This document shows, one piece after another, positions 1 to 8,540 of a stretch of DNA of 64,000 bases. Origin of the DNA: Planococcus chinensis (GTDB lineage Bacteria > Bacillota > Bacilli > Bacillales_A > Planococcaceae). The first letter of the stretch is position 1, and each line of letters starts with the position of its first letter. Position numbers and translations under genes: made by a program. The notes beneath the pieces are model-generated. The model was not told the origin of the DNA. It did no database searches and worked only from the letters and a program-made list of their open reading frames with translations. The DNA lies in assembly GCF_020071995.1 (NCBI RefSeq), contig NZ_JABWTK010000006.1, positions 1 through 64,000 on the forward strand, in the 5' to 3' direction.

Positions 1-33
1 TTCATGACGATGGTTTTTGACGGGACCAATCAT
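1..33 (-). CDS. Start of an unidentified gene running off the window
   Basis: On the minus strand an AAGGAG box is followed 9 nt later by an ATG at position 33, and the frame stays open to the window edge (reads MIGPVKNHRHE). Only 11 codons are visible, so no family can be named. It lies downstream of the mscL terminator and is probably its own transcription unit. Confidence 0.4.
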   Translation of the reverse strand, partial: MIGPVKNHRHE

Positions 34-89
34 GAGACCTCGCTCCTTCATTTTCTTTTAGTGTACATCGGAAAAGTAGTAAAATAAAC

Positions 90-127
90 AAAAAAACAGG
101 CTGTCGAGAGAGTTTCTCGACAGCCTG
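90..127 (-). terminator. Terminator downstream of mscL
   Basis: A 13-bp inverted repeat (CAGGCTGTCGAGA and its complement, 97-127) is followed on the minus strand by a run of seven T. A second small hairpin (AAACCGGTC/GACCGGTTT, 131-151) overlaps the mscL stop codon. Confidence 0.85.
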
Positions 128-137
128 TAAAAACCGG

Positions 138-527
138 TCATAGACCGGTTTTTTCTTTTGCCAATAAATCGCGGATTTCGACCAGCAGTTCTTCTTTTTT
201 ATCGAGAACTTCAGGCTCCACTTCAGCAGGCACATCTTTTTTGCGTTTCAGTTTCGTAAAAATGCGAATCACTAAGAAAATCGAGAAAGCAATAATGAAA
301 AAGTCGATGACGGATTGTGCAAACAGCCCGTACCGCAATTCTGCCCCTTGAAATGTATAAGTCCAATCTTCTACGCTGAAACCGCCCAGCAGGATTCCGA
401 CTGCCGGCATAATGATGTCTTCAACCAATGAGGAAACAATTTTCCCGAAAGCAGCCCCGATAACGACTGCAATCGCCAAGTCGAGTACATTTCCTTTTAA
501 TGCGAATTTCTTAAAATCTTCCCACAT
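138..527 (-). CDS. mscL: Large-conductance mechanosensitive channel MscL
   Basis: This gene encodes a 129-aa inner-membrane channel that opens under membrane tension to release solutes during hypo-osmotic shock. The N-terminal amphipathic stretch and first transmembrane helix (FALKGNVLDLAIAVVIGAAFG) are the family signature. A periplasmic loop follows (about residues 45-70), then a second helix (about 70-95) and a charged cytoplasmic helix at the C-terminus. The length is normal for the family. The start is set by AAGGAGGTG five bases upstream. It is monocistronic with its own terminator. Confidence 0.97.
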   Translation of the reverse strand: MWEDFKKFALKGNVLDLAIAVVIGAAFGKIVSSLVEDIIMPAVGILLGGFSVEDWTYTFQGAELRYGLFAQSVIDFFIIAFSIFLVIRIFTKLKRKKDVPAEVEPEVLDKKEELLVEIRDLLAKEKTGL

Positions 528-639
528 ATAAACACCTCCTTAACCTCCAGTATATCGAGAAATTGAATGCTTCCATACTGTTTTCTATAAGGAAAAACCG
601 AATTCGCCCCTCTTGAACGGGAAAAGGAGGCAGATAAGT

Positions 640-678
640 ATGAAAAACTATGGTAAACTGGGGAAAATGGACGTTTAG
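640..678 (+). other. 12-codon ORF in frame with, and abutting, the transglycosylase gene
   Basis: A strong AAAGGAGG box precedes ATG at 640. The reading frame runs 12 codons and stops at TAG (676-678), directly before GTG 679 in the same frame. It could be a leader peptide, or the original N-terminus of the next gene cut off by an amber codon. An extended -10-like TGGTAAACT (651-659) lies inside it, so transcription may also start here. Confidence 0.35.
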
Positions 679-1338
679 GTGTGGGAAGAAATGAAGAAAA
701 AGAGAAAACTCAAACGGAGTGTCCGTTTGAAATTGTGGTTTTTAATTGTCCTGTTTCCAGCTGTTATTGTGCTGACCACACTATTCGTTGTGGTTTTTTA
801 TATGTTTAATCCAATGTCAGTCGCGAATACATTAAAAGATGCGCCACAACAACTGTTTGAAATCGAATTGCCTGAGGAAAATATTCCGCTTTATCAGGAA
901 GCTGCGGATGCATTCGGCATCCCATGGACTTTGCTTGCTGCACATCACCGCATTGAAACAAAGTTTTCGACGATGGATCCTTTGCTTTCACCGGTTGGGG
1001 CAGAAGGGCATCTCCAATTCATGCCGTGCACATTTGTCGGGTGGACCCATCCGACTTGCTCTGGAAAAGGCCAGGGGGAAATTCCTGAAAAGGAAAAGAC
1101 CGATCCGGCCGTTATTGCAAAATATGGCGGGTATGGGCTTGATGGAGATGGAGACGGAATAGCCGATCCGTATAATCTAGCGGATGCCCTTTACAGTGCA
1201 GCTAATTATTTGTCGAAGAACGGGGCAGCTGATGGGAAACTGGAGCAAGCCGTTTTTCAGTATAATCACAGCGATCAATACGTAGACGATGTTATGCATT
1301 ATTATCATCTATACGAAGAGCAGTTTCCAGGTCGATAA
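679..1338 (+). CDS. Lytic transglycosylase-like membrane-anchored protein (YocA-like)
   Basis: This is a 219-aa (GTG 679) or 215-aa (ATG 691) protein with a very basic N-terminus and one transmembrane helix (about residues 18-42), followed by an extracytoplasmic SLT-type muramidase-like domain. The presumed catalytic Glu is in HHRIETKF, and the fold motif VGAEGHLQFMP follows. A DGDGDGIADPYNLADAL segment and a YNHSDQYV motif near the end are typical of Firmicute transglycosylases that cleave peptidoglycan. Neither start has a convincing ribosome site, and an in-frame stop lies just upstream. Confidence 0.8.
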   Translation: MWEEMKKKRKLKRSVRLKLWFLIVLFPAVIVLTTLFVVVFYMFNPMSVANTLKDAPQQLFEIELPEENIPLYQEAADAFGIPWTLLAAHHRIETKFSTMDPLLSPVGAEGHLQFMPCTFVGWTHPTCSGKGQGEIPEKEKTDPAVIAKYGGYGLDGDGDGIADPYNLADALYSAANYLSKNGAADGKLEQAVFQYNHSDQYVDDVMHYYHLYEEQFPGR

Positions 1339-1370
1339 AAAAGAGACCCCTCAACGGGATCTCTTTTTTT
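1337..1370. terminator. Bidirectional terminator
   Basis: The hairpin AAAAAGAGACCC / GGGATCTCTTTTT (one mismatch) lies between two convergent genes, with A/T runs on both sides. Confidence 0.8.
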
Positions 1371-1379
1371 ATTGGCTTA

Positions 1380-1646
1380 TTAAGTTCTTCTTGTTCTGCC
1401 TTTACGCATAGATCCAAGAATTAGGCTTAAGACAAATACTAATACCAAAGCACCAATCAATGCAGGGATTAGATAAACGCCCCAAATTTCTGGACCCCAA
1501 TCGCCTAGTAGCAAGCTACCTAGCCAAGCACCAACGATACCTGCGATAATGTTACCAATAATGCCGCCCGGGATGTCTTTACCAAGGATTAGACCTGCTA
1601 GCCAACCAATGATACCGCCCATAATCAAAAATAATAAGAAACTCAT
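1380..1646 (-). CDS. GlsB/YeaQ/YmgE-family small membrane protein
   Basis: This is an 88-aa hydrophobic protein with glycine-rich transmembrane hairpins (MGGIIGWLAGLILG, GNIIAGIVGAWLGSLLLG, LIPALIGALVLVFVLSLILG), which is the transglycosylase-associated-protein family pattern. Members are stress-induced integral membrane proteins of unknown biochemical role. I chose ATG 1646 because AAGGAG lies 9 nt upstream; a TTG three codons earlier sits too close to that box. Confidence 0.85.
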   Translation of the reverse strand: MSFLLFLIMGGIIGWLAGLILGKDIPGGIIGNIIAGIVGAWLGSLLLGDWGPEIWGVYLIPALIGALVLVFVLSLILGSMRKGRTRRT

Positions 1647-1846
1647 TCTGTCCAACTCCTTTTTAAGTAATGAATAAGTGCTACACTCTAGATATAACCT
1701 TAATCATGACTTTTGAAACATAGAGTTGAAAATTTTTTTTGAAAGGCTGTTTTTTTCGTTTCCTCCGTAGCAGTAAGAAAGGAGGTTTCGTGCAGGGAAA
1801 ACCCTCAATGAAGTCTATAAAAGCAGTCCGGTTACCTGCTTCTTTT

Positions 1847-2389
1847 TCAGCGCACTTCAGCGCCAAGCGTGTTTTGAAAATGGCCGAGCGCCCAGTCGTG
1901 GCCGACCGGATTAAAGCTTGCAACCGCGTCCTGGTGGATGACGATATTGAATCCTTTGTTATAAGCTTCGACCGCTGTATGCAATACGCAAATGTCGGTG
2001 CAGACGCCCACAATGTGAACTTCTTCGATTCCTCTTTCGCGCAGCAGGATTTCCAGATTGGTTCCCGCAAACGCACTATAGCGTGTTTTATCCATCCAGA
2101 CAATTTCGTCTTTATGCTGTTCATATACTTCCGCCAAGCGGCCGTATAAATTTCTGCCGGCTGTGCCCCTGATATTATGGGGAGGGAAGAGTTTCGATTC
2201 GGGATGGAAGTCGTTGTTGACCTCATGGAGATCAACAGGGAAGACGACATACTCCCCGGCATGCACAAATTCCTCTGTCAACGAGCAAATCTTTTCTTCA
2301 ATGGCCTGGCCAGGCTCGCCGCAAGTCAAAGCTCCGTCGTCTGCCACGAAATCGACTGTATAATCCACTACCAATAACGCTTTTTTCAT
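1847..2389 (-). CDS. pncA: Nicotinamidase (PncA / YueJ-like)
   Basis: This 180-aa cysteine hydrolase converts nicotinamide to nicotinate in NAD salvage. The catalytic triad is visible as D9, K101 (MDKTRYSAF) and C134 (GVCTDICVLH). The metal ligands D53 and H55 lie in PVDLHEVNNDFHPE, with H71 in LFPPHNIRGT. It resembles the B. subtilis YueJ/PncA sequence closely over its whole length. AGGAGGCAAACAG precedes the ATG. The DNA from 1656 to 1846 holds no gene that I can support. Confidence 0.93.
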   Translation of the reverse strand: MKKALLVVDYTVDFVADDGALTCGEPGQAIEEKICSLTEEFVHAGEYVVFPVDLHEVNNDFHPESKLFPPHNIRGTAGRNLYGRLAEVYEQHKDEIVWMDKTRYSAFAGTNLEILLRERGIEEVHIVGVCTDICVLHTAVEAYNKGFNIVIHQDAVASFNPVGHDWALGHFQNTLGAEVR

Positions 2390-2461
2390 CTGTTTGCCTC
2401 CTAATCTTTTATCCTCTTAATCTAATCACAAATGAGCTTTTTAAAAAAGCAATATTCATTC

Positions 2462-2490
2462 TTGCCAATAAAAAGAATTTTCTGTATACT
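2462..2490 (+). promoter_or_regulatory. Sigma-A promoter for a 35-aa ORF
   Basis: TTGCCA (2462-2467) and TATACT (2485-2490) are separated by exactly 17 nt. An AAAAGGAG ribosome site and an ATG follow at the expected distance. Confidence 0.8.
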
Positions 2491-2510
2491 CCTTAAAAGG
2501 AGATGAGAAT

Positions 2511-2618
2511 ATGGTATATGAAAACACTGAGAAACTGAACCGCCAGGCTTTCTGGTTTGTGGTTCTCCATACTTTGCTCATTATCAATTTTGCCATCGAT
2601 TTTGAGGTGTTCATGTGA
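2511..2618 (+). CDS. Small single-helix membrane protein, 35 aa
   Basis: The ATG follows AAAAGGAGATGAGAAT and a consensus promoter. The product has a polar N-terminus (MVYENTEKLNRQ) and one hydrophobic helix (FWFVVLHTLLIINFAI), ending FEVFM. A terminator follows immediately, so it has the complete layout of a one-gene transcript. No family recognised; the function is unknown. Many automatic annotations would miss it because of its size. Confidence 0.65.
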   Translation: MVYENTEKLNRQAFWFVVLHTLLIINFAIDFEVFM

Positions 2619-2628
2619 AACAGCCATT

Positions 2629-2673
2629 AAAATAACCTGCTCCCGCATATAAACGGGGAGCAGGTTATTTTAA
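2629..2673. terminator. Bidirectional terminator
   Basis: A long inverted repeat (AAAATAACCTGCTCCC and its complement) with A/T flanks separates the 35-aa ORF from the convergent recombinase-like gene. Confidence 0.85.
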
Positions 2674-2682
2674 TGGGATGAG

Positions 2683-3537
2683 TTAATCCCGTTTCAAGCG
2701 GGTCAGGGAATCCTTCAGCATACGGGAAGCCGAGTCGAGCGAGACACCCATGATTTCCTGGATTTCCTCCAGATTTTTGTGTTCAACCGCGTATAAATGA
2801 TGGACATAAGCAAAACGGATGTCCCCGGAACGAATCGGTGTGCCAAGAAACGCAGACAGCGATTCGGTATAATCGGACAGCGATCCCATTTTGAACATGG
2901 TGTATTCGTCTTTCACTTTGGACGACAAGAGGTAAGGCGTATTGCGGAAAACCGCCCGTTCAATGCCGTCCAGCATCACGGGGATTTCCTTTTCCGTAAA
3001 TTCGATATGAACTACATAACCGTCTTTCTTTTCAACCGTCAGCTCGAGCACATCGCCGCGGTCAACAAAGTCTTCCACTTCGATGGCTGCCATGTCACGC
3101 AGGCGAAGCCCGCGCATATAGAGGAGAAAAAGAATTTTTGCCGTCAGCGATAATTGGTCGGAATCGAGTACCGACGCCTTCTTTTCCAAAAGCACTTCGT
3201 AATTGACGTGGATGTCGGATGGCCGCAAATCCAGTTTTTGATTGAATTTGAATTTCGGCATAAAATCCACCGGAATCCGGCCGATTCTCCACATATAATC
3301 AAACCATTGCCGAATATAAATCAGTTTCCGGTTCAAGGTGCTGTCCTTGATGCCGGTCGCGTATTCTTCCTGCAGAAACTTTTGAATATCAATTGGACGA
3401 ATTTCATGGGGTTCCACTTGTTTCTTATATGTTTTTCGCAAATAAGCGAACAGCGAGCGGATCAATTGCACTTCATGGACAACCGTATTCGGACTAATGC
3501 CATTTTCTAACCGATACTTTTCATAACCATAAGGCAT
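2683..3537 (-). CDS. Degenerate tyrosine recombinase/integrase-like protein
   Basis: This 284-aa protein has a SAM-like core-binding domain (about residues 1-90, NTVVHEVQLIRSLFAYLRKTY) and a tyrosine-recombinase catalytic-type domain (about 120-284). The first arginine motif is recognisable (YMRGLRLRDMAAIEVED). The second box reads IRFAYVHHLYAV instead of HxLRH, and the usual GH...Y end reads MGVSLDSASRMLKDSL with no nucleophilic tyrosine. It probably binds DNA without recombining it. I chose ATG 3537 for its GGAGGAGGGG box; the upstream ATG at 3558 has none. Neither flank shows att-like repeats or other phage genes. Confidence 0.75.
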   Translation of the reverse strand: MPYGYEKYRLENGISPNTVVHEVQLIRSLFAYLRKTYKKQVEPHEIRPIDIQKFLQEEYATGIKDSTLNRKLIYIRQWFDYMWRIGRIPVDFMPKFKFNQKLDLRPSDIHVNYEVLLEKKASVLDSDQLSLTAKILFLLYMRGLRLRDMAAIEVEDFVDRGDVLELTVEKKDGYVVHIEFTEKEIPVMLDGIERAVFRNTPYLLSSKVKDEYTMFKMGSLSDYTESLSAFLGTPIRSGDIRFAYVHHLYAVEHKNLEEIQEIMGVSLDSASRMLKDSLTRLKRD

Positions 3538-3765
3538 AAAGCAGCACCCCTCCTCCATAATTATCCTTAATTATACCACTAATCCGGAAAAATAGAACGT
3601 ATTTTCCCTTAGTGAAAGCCTGTGAAACAGCGGTTTTATCAGGTTTTTCGCCTTTTTGGGCTAAATGCGCCAGGAACAGGAAAAATTACACGAAAAGAAA
3701 GCTTTATTTAAATCCGATAAGGGTATGCCTACTATAGAAGTCCATATCACAGATGGGGGATTGCC

Positions 3766-4272
3766 ATGTTTAAAGAAGAGAACGCAAAAATCAGGAAGGC
3801 AGTTTTGCAAGCGGTGGAAGGGTGGCCGGACGAAGTCCTGAACACGAAACCTTCCGCTGATGAATGGTCGCCAATGCAAATCCTGGACCATCTTCAATTG
3901 ATGGAAGGGGTAGTGGCCAAAAATGTCGCCCGTCAATTGGGGAGCGAAAAAAGCGAGAAAGCGCTCAAGAAACCGATCCAGCTGACCGTCAGCCGCATGA
4001 TAAAAGTGGACGCACCGAAACACGTCGTGCCGTCCGAAGAATTTATTTCCCTGGCCGATATGAAAAAACGGCTGGAAGATTCAACAGCGTTCTTGCATCA
4101 AGTATACGATGGGACCACCATTGAAGAGCTGGAGAACAAGTCGCTGCCCCATCCGGTCTTCGGCAAAGTCCCGTTGATCCAATGGTTTCCATTTGTCGGA
4201 CTTCATGAGAAACGGCATTTAAAGCAGTTGGAAAAGACTCTGGACAAACTCAAATCAGAAAAGACTGGGTAA
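3766..4272 (+). CDS. DinB-superfamily protein
   Basis: A 168-aa four-helix-bundle protein of the DinB/YfiT type. The three metal-binding histidines appear in the expected places: ILDHLQLMEG near residue 42, and the pair in VGLHEKRHLKQLEKTL near the end. Some family members are metal-dependent thiol (bacillithiol) S-transferases and others have no known activity. The start is supported by GATGGGGGA. It stands alone between the recombinase-like gene and acnA. Confidence 0.85.
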   Translation: MFKEENAKIRKAVLQAVEGWPDEVLNTKPSADEWSPMQILDHLQLMEGVVAKNVARQLGSEKSEKALKKPIQLTVSRMIKVDAPKHVVPSEEFISLADMKKRLEDSTAFLHQVYDGTTIEELENKSLPHPVFGKVPLIQWFPFVGLHEKRHLKQLEKTLDKLKSEKTG

Positions 4273-4284
4273 TTCATAAAACTT

Positions 4285-4338
4285 ATTACAATGTATAAAT
4301 TTAATGTAATTTACTTATGCTTCTCTTTTCGATATGAT
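4285..4338 (+). promoter_or_regulatory. acnA promoter with upstream inverted repeat
   Basis: TTTACT (4310-4315) and TATGAT (4333-4338) are 17 nt apart. Directly upstream, ATTACA (4285-4290) and TGTAAT (4305-4310) form an inverted repeat that touches the -35 box, a good candidate operator for a citrate-cycle repressor. In B. subtilis citB is controlled by CcpC and CodY; I do not see a clear CcpC box, so the regulator is not identified. Confidence 0.55.
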
Positions 4339-4397
4339 GGAGGAGGAGAAAAGACTCTTACCCGGCCTTTTCAAAGATTTAAAGGAGGAACATGATC

Positions 4398-7109
4398 ATG
4401 GCAAAAAGCAGTTTGCACAACAGCCGTACTTCTTTTGAGCTAAATGGCAAAACGTATAACTACTATCGTTTAGCTGCTTTAGAAGAAGCAGGAATCGCGA
4501 AAGTATCACGCCTTCCTTACTCAATCAAAGTACTTTTGGAATCCGTATTGCGTCAGCATGACGGATATGTCATCAAAGACGAGCATGTAGAAGAATTAGC
4601 AAAATGGGGCAAAAATGCCAACAAAGATGCGGAAGTACCATTCAAGCCGTCACGCGTAATCCTTCAGGATTTCACGGGTGTACCGGTTGTCGTTGACTTG
4701 GCAGCACTTCGTTCAGCTATGTCTGAACTTGGTGGAGACCCGAACAAAATCAACCCGGATGTACCGGTTGATCTCGTTGTTGACCACTCTGTCCAAGTAG
4801 ACAGCTACGGTTCAAACGAATCGTTGAAAATCAACACGAAACTGGAATTTGAACGCAACGCAGAGCGCTACCAGTTCCTAAACTGGGCTCAAAAAGCATA
4901 CGACAACTACCGTGCTGTTCCACCGGAAACCGGTATTGTTCACCAAGTTAACCTTGAGTACTTGGCAAGCGTTGTCCATGCGATCGCAAACGAAGATGGA
5001 ACATTTGAAGCTTACCCGGATACACTGGTTGGTACGGATTCTCATACAACGATGATCAACGGACTTGGTGTACTTGGATGGGGCGTCGGCGGTATCGAAG
5101 CGGAAGCGGGCATGCTGGGACAACCTTCATTCTTCCCGATTCCGGAAGTTATCGGCGTTAAATTGACAAATGCATTGCCAAACGGTGCAACAGCTACTGA
5201 CTTGGCACTTAAAATCACTCAAGTGCTCCGCCAAAAAGGCGTAGTTGGGAAATTTGTTGAGTTCTACGGCGCTGGTGTTACGACATTGCCGCTTGCTGAC
5301 CGTTCAACAATTGCCAACATGGCTCCTGAATACGGCGCTACTTGCGGATTCTTCCCGGTTGACGAAGAAGCGCTTGATTACCTTCGCCTGACTGGCCGTG
5401 AAGACAGCCACATTGAAGTTGTAAAAGCTTACTTGCAAGCAAACGACATGTTCTTCGATGCAGACAAAGATCCTGTTTACACAGATACAATCGAACTTGA
5501 TCTTTCGACAATCGAACCAAACTTGTCAGGCCCTAAACGTCCGCAGGATTTGATTCCTTTGTCTCAAATGAAGACAGAGTTCAACAAAGCGGTAACGGCT
5601 CCTGAAGGCCCGCACGGTTTCGCATTAAGCGAAGAAGAAATCAACAAAACAGCAACTGTGAACTTCAAAGACGGTTCATCAGCGGTTATGAAGACTGGCG
5701 CAATCGGCATTGCGGCGATCACTTCATGTACAAACACTTCAAACCCATACGTAATGCTAGGCGCTGGTCTTGTTGCGAAAAAAGCAGCTGAAAAAGGCCT
5801 AATGCCACCGGCTTACGTAAAAACTTCTTTGGCACCAGGTTCAAAAGTTGTTACTGGCTACTTGCAGCAAAGCGGCCTGCTTGAGTACTTGGAGCAAATC
5901 CGCTTCAACTTGGTAGGTTACGGCTGTACAACATGTATCGGTAACTCAGGCCCAATGCTTCCTGAAATCGAAGATGCGATTTTAGACAGCGACTTGTTGG
6001 TAACTTCTGTACTTTCCGGTAACCGTAACTTTGAAGGACGTATCCACCCGCTTGTAAAAGCGAACTACTTGGCTTCACCGCCGTTGGTTGTTGCTTACGC
6101 ACTAGCTGGAACTGTTGATATCGATCTTCAAAACGACCCAATCGGACAAGACAAAGAAGGCAACGATGTGTTCTTGAGCGACATCTGGCCGACTACGGAA
6201 GAAGTCAACGAAGTCGTGAAGAGCACAGTTACACCTGAATTGTTCCGCAAAGAATACGCACGCGTGTTTGACGAAAACCAAACTTGGAATGCCATTGAAA
6301 CTAATGACGATTCTCTATATGCGTTCGATGAAGAGTCGACGTATATCCAGAACCCGCCGTTCTTCCAAGGACTTTCTGTTGAGCCAAAAGCGATCCAGTC
6401 CCTGGATAACTTGCGCGTAGTTGCTAAATTCGCGGATTCAATTACAACTGACCACATTTCGCCAGCTGGTGCAATCGGCAAAGATACTCCAGCAGGGAAA
6501 TACTTGCGTGAAAAAGGCGTAGAACCTCGTAACTTCAACTCTTACGGTTCTCGCCGCGGTAACCATGAAGTTATGATGCGCGGAACGTTCGCAAACATCC
6601 GTATCCGTAACCAAGTGGCACCAGGCACAACAGGCGGTTTCACAACCTACTGGCCAACTGGTGAAATCCTGCCAATCTACGATGCAGCGATGAAATACCA
6701 AGAACGCGGTACAGGACTTGTTGTTCTTGCCGGCAAAGACTACGGCATGGGCTCTTCACGTGACTGGGCTGCCAAAGGTACATTCCTTCTAGGCATCAAA
6801 ACAGTCATCGCTGAAAGCTATGAGCGTATTCACCGTTCAAACCTTGTGATGATGGGTGTTCTTCCGTTGCAATTCGTAAACGGACAAAACGCTGACTCAC
6901 TTGGTTTGACTGGACGCGAAAGCATTTCTGTCAACTTGACTGACGACGTGAAACCACGCGACGTCCTGAAAGTAACAGCAACTGCTGAAGACGGCACTGT
7001 AACAGAATTCGACGCACTTGTGCGCTTCGACTCTGAAGTAGAAGTAGACTACTACCGCCATGGTGGTATCCTGCAAATGGTACTGAGAAGAAAGCTTGTT
7101 GAAGCGTAA
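4398..7109 (+). CDS. acnA: Aconitate hydratase (aconitase A)
   Basis: This 903-aa cytosolic enzyme isomerises citrate to isocitrate in the TCA cycle; the Bacillus homologue (CitB) also binds RNA when iron is low. The [4Fe-4S] ligands are visible as C444 (TSCTNTSNP) and C510/C513 ([11 protein letters not shown]). The C-terminal swivel domain contains [16 protein letters not shown], which carries active-site residues. AAAGGAGG lies 9 nt before ATG 4398, making it a better start than ATG 4392. It is monocistronic with a strong terminator. Confidence 0.98.
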   Translation: MAKSSLHNSRTSFELNGKTYNYYRLAALEEAGIAKVSRLPYSIKVLLESVLRQHDGYVIKDEHVEELAKWGKNANKDAEVPFKPSRVILQDFTGVPVVVDLAALRSAMSELGGDPNKINPDVPVDLVVDHSVQVDSYGSNESLKINTKLEFERNAERYQFLNWAQKAYDNYRAVPPETGIVHQVNLEYLASVVHAIANEDGTFEAYPDTLVGTDSHTTMINGLGVLGWGVGGIEAEAGMLGQPSFFPIPEVIGVKLTNALPNGATATDLALKITQVLRQKGVVGKFVEFYGAGVTTLPLADRSTIANMAPEYGATCGFFPVDEEALDYLRLTGREDSHIEVVKAYLQANDMFFDADKDPVYTDTIELDLSTIEPNLSGPKRPQDLIPLSQMKTEFNKAVTAPEGPHGFALSEEEINKTATVNFKDGSSAVMKTGAIGIAAITSCTNTSNPYVMLGAGLVAKKAAEKGLMPPAYVKTSLAPGSKVVTGYLQQSGLLEYLEQIRFNLVGYGCTTCIGNSGPMLPEIEDAILDSDLLVTSVLSGNRNFEGRIHPLVKANYLASPPLVVAYALAGTVDIDLQNDPIGQDKEGNDVFLSDIWPTTEEVNEVVKSTVTPELFRKEYARVFDENQTWNAIETNDDSLYAFDEESTYIQNPPFFQGLSVEPKAIQSLDNLRVVAKFADSITTDHISPAGAIGKDTPAGKYLREKGVEPRNFNSYGSRRGNHEVMMRGTFANIRIRNQVAPGTTGGFTTYWPTGEILPIYDAAMKYQERGTGLVVLAGKDYGMGSSRDWAAKGTFLLGIKTVIAESYERIHRSNLVMMGVLPLQFVNGQNADSLGLTGRESISVNLTDDVKPRDVLKVTATAEDGTVTEFDALVRFDSEVEVDYYRHGGILQMVLRRKLVEA

Positions 7110-7178
7110 AAAGTAATAAAGATCAGACGTCCCCTGAATCAGGACGTGTGAATCTGAGCAAGTCAATTCCTTACACTC

Positions 7179-7212
7179 AAATAAGGCTGCCCTTGGGCAG
7201 CCTTATTTTTTA
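7179..7212 (+). terminator. acnA terminator
   Basis: AATAAGGCTGCCC / GGGCAGCCTTATT hairpin followed by T6. Confidence 0.9.
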
Positions 7213-7258
7213 TTTATCGGATGATTTTCTGTATACTTACATAGAGGTGAAAGAGAAC

Positions 7259-7699
7259 ATGCACATAAGCGACAAAGAAATTGAAATCCGCTACGCGGAA
7301 ACCGACCAAATGGGCGTGGTCTACCACGCGAACTATATTATCTGGCTGGAAATCGGCCGGACGCAATTGATTGAAGACCTGGGCTTTACTTATGCCGGGA
7401 TGGAAAGTGAAGGCTATCTGTCACCGGTGACCGATATTTCAATCCAGTACAAAGCGGCTCTCCGCTACGGCCAAAAAGCGACGGTCCGCACATGGGTGGA
7501 AGACCACGGGCGCCTGCGCACCACATACGGCTACGAGATCCTGCACGAAGACGGAACAATTGCCGCAACCGCAACTTCTGAGCACGTGGTGGTTAAAAAA
7601 GATTCGTTCCGCCCGGTGTCACTGAAGAAAATCTATCCGGAATGGCACGAGAAATACGAAGAAATCAAAAAGCAGGCAACTGATGGCGTTCGGAGTTAA
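7259..7699 (+). CDS. yneP: YbgC/FadM-type acyl-CoA thioesterase (YneP-like)
   Basis: This 146-aa hot-dog fold protein is predicted to hydrolyse acyl-CoA thioesters. The family signature is at the N-terminus: RYAETDQMGVVYHANYIIW, with the catalytic Asp (D14) in ETDQMG. It matches B. subtilis YneP in sequence and in position after citB. The frame extends upstream but GAGGTGAAAGAGAAC points to ATG 7259. Its 3' end overlaps yneQ by 17 nt, so the two are translated from one message. Confidence 0.9.
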   Translation: MHISDKEIEIRYAETDQMGVVYHANYIIWLEIGRTQLIEDLGFTYAGMESEGYLSPVTDISIQYKAALRYGQKATVRTWVEDHGRLRTTYGYEILHEDGTIAATATSEHVVVKKDSFRPVSLKKIYPEWHEKYEEIKKQATDGVRS

Positions 7700-7982
7700 G
7701 CGAGACGAACTGAATCGCTGGAAACAGAATGTCGAGGCAGGCCATATCGCATTTTTAACGCATTACTGGATAGACGACCGTTTCCCTGGGTGTTCAACGG
7801 TCACGAAAGTAGGCTGCAGCGACTTGGATAAGCTGGAACAGTGGGGAATGCAATACGGATTGAAGCGTGAGTGGATGGATCTGCGGGGCAAGTACCCGCA
7901 TTTTGATTTGTTCGGAGAGCATCAGCGCCGCATATTGACGGCGGAAGGCCAAGCGGAGCATTTGCGGCGCTTCAATTTGTAA
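7683..7982 (+). CDS. yneQ: YneQ-like conserved protein
   Basis: A 99-aa soluble protein of unknown function with the same length and gene position as B. subtilis YneQ. It is rich in aromatic and basic residues (HYWIDDRFPG, KREWMDLRGKYPHFDLFGEHQRR) and has no membrane segment. It starts inside the end of yneP and is followed by a terminator, forming a two-gene operon. Confidence 0.8.
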   Translation: MAFGVKRDELNRWKQNVEAGHIAFLTHYWIDDRFPGCSTVTKVGCSDLDKLEQWGMQYGLKREWMDLRGKYPHFDLFGEHQRRILTAEGQAEHLRRFNL

Positions 7983-8002
7983 CACGGGTTAAACACGTTT
8001 AA

Positions 8003-8040
8003 AACTGCGGGCAGCGCACAAGCTGTCCGCAGTTTTTTTA
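8003..8040 (+). terminator. yneP-yneQ terminator
   Basis: AACTGCGG ... CCGCAGTT hairpin followed by T7. Confidence 0.85.
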
Positions 8041-8054
8041 TGGAGAAAACCAGA

Positions 8055-8450
8055 CTACAAATCTATGAAATCTTCGATGTACGCTTGCAGCTCTTCTTGG
8101 ATGTCCTGTAAACTTTCATCCAGCAAGTCTCCGACCAGCCGGCTGCCGGGGAGGTTTTGGTTAACAGGCAAGCCCAAAAATAGCCTTTCGCATGTCCAAA
8201 TGGGGATATTATGCAAATCGATGAGTTCCCCATGATCATCACAAATGCTGACCACGAGTGCAGAGCTGTAGCCTGGCTCGAAGGGGTCCATGCCTTCTTT
8301 GGTAATTCCGGCATCCAGCACTTTGTATTCCTGCAGAAACAAGCCTTGGTAGCGCGGAAGCCAGCTTTCCACATAGCGCGTAAGTTGCATTTCTTTGCGG
8401 TGGATTTCCTGCTTTAACAACTCGTTGAATTCTTTCTGGCGAAACCGCAT
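8055..8450 (-). CDS. Uncharacterised cytosolic protein, 131 aa
   Basis: No family recognised. The product is an acidic soluble protein with a basic helical N-terminus (MRFRQKEFNELLKQEIHRK) and helical acidic C-terminus (DLLDESLQDIQEELQAYIEDF). The open frame reaches to 8531, but that extension would run through the yneR terminator hairpin. GAAGGAATCAGAT directly before ATG 8450 sets the true start. It is an insertion relative to the B. subtilis yneQ-yneR-plsY order. Confidence 0.65.
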   Translation of the reverse strand: MRFRQKEFNELLKQEIHRKEMQLTRYVESWLPRYQGLFLQEYKVLDAGITKEGMDPFEPGYSSALVVSICDDHGELIDLHNIPIWTCERLFLGLPVNQNLPGSRLVGDLLDESLQDIQEELQAYIEDFIDL

Positions 8451-8499
8451 ATCTGATTCCTTCTTTCCGCGAGAGATTTCTTTCGGTAATAATGCCGAT

Positions 8500-8522
8500 A
8501 AAAAAACACTGCCGAAGCAGTG
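8500..8522 (-). terminator. yneR terminator
   Basis: Minus-strand CACTGC-TTCG-GCAGTG tetraloop hairpin followed by T7, just after the yneR stop. Confidence 0.9.
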
Positions 8523-8540
8523 CGGGTCCATCTTTTTCAG

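Noticed and set aside
2683-3537. Integrated prophage or ICE next to the recombinase-like gene
   Set aside because: No phage, conjugation or att-like repeats are nearby, and the catalytic residues are missing.
7110-7258. Riboswitch or T-box between acnA and yneP
   Set aside because: Only a terminator is recognisable; no conserved aptamer or T-box sequence is present.
8451-8531. N-terminal extension of the 131-aa gene
   Set aside because: The extension is the yneR terminator hairpin read as protein; the downstream ATG has a proper ribosome site.
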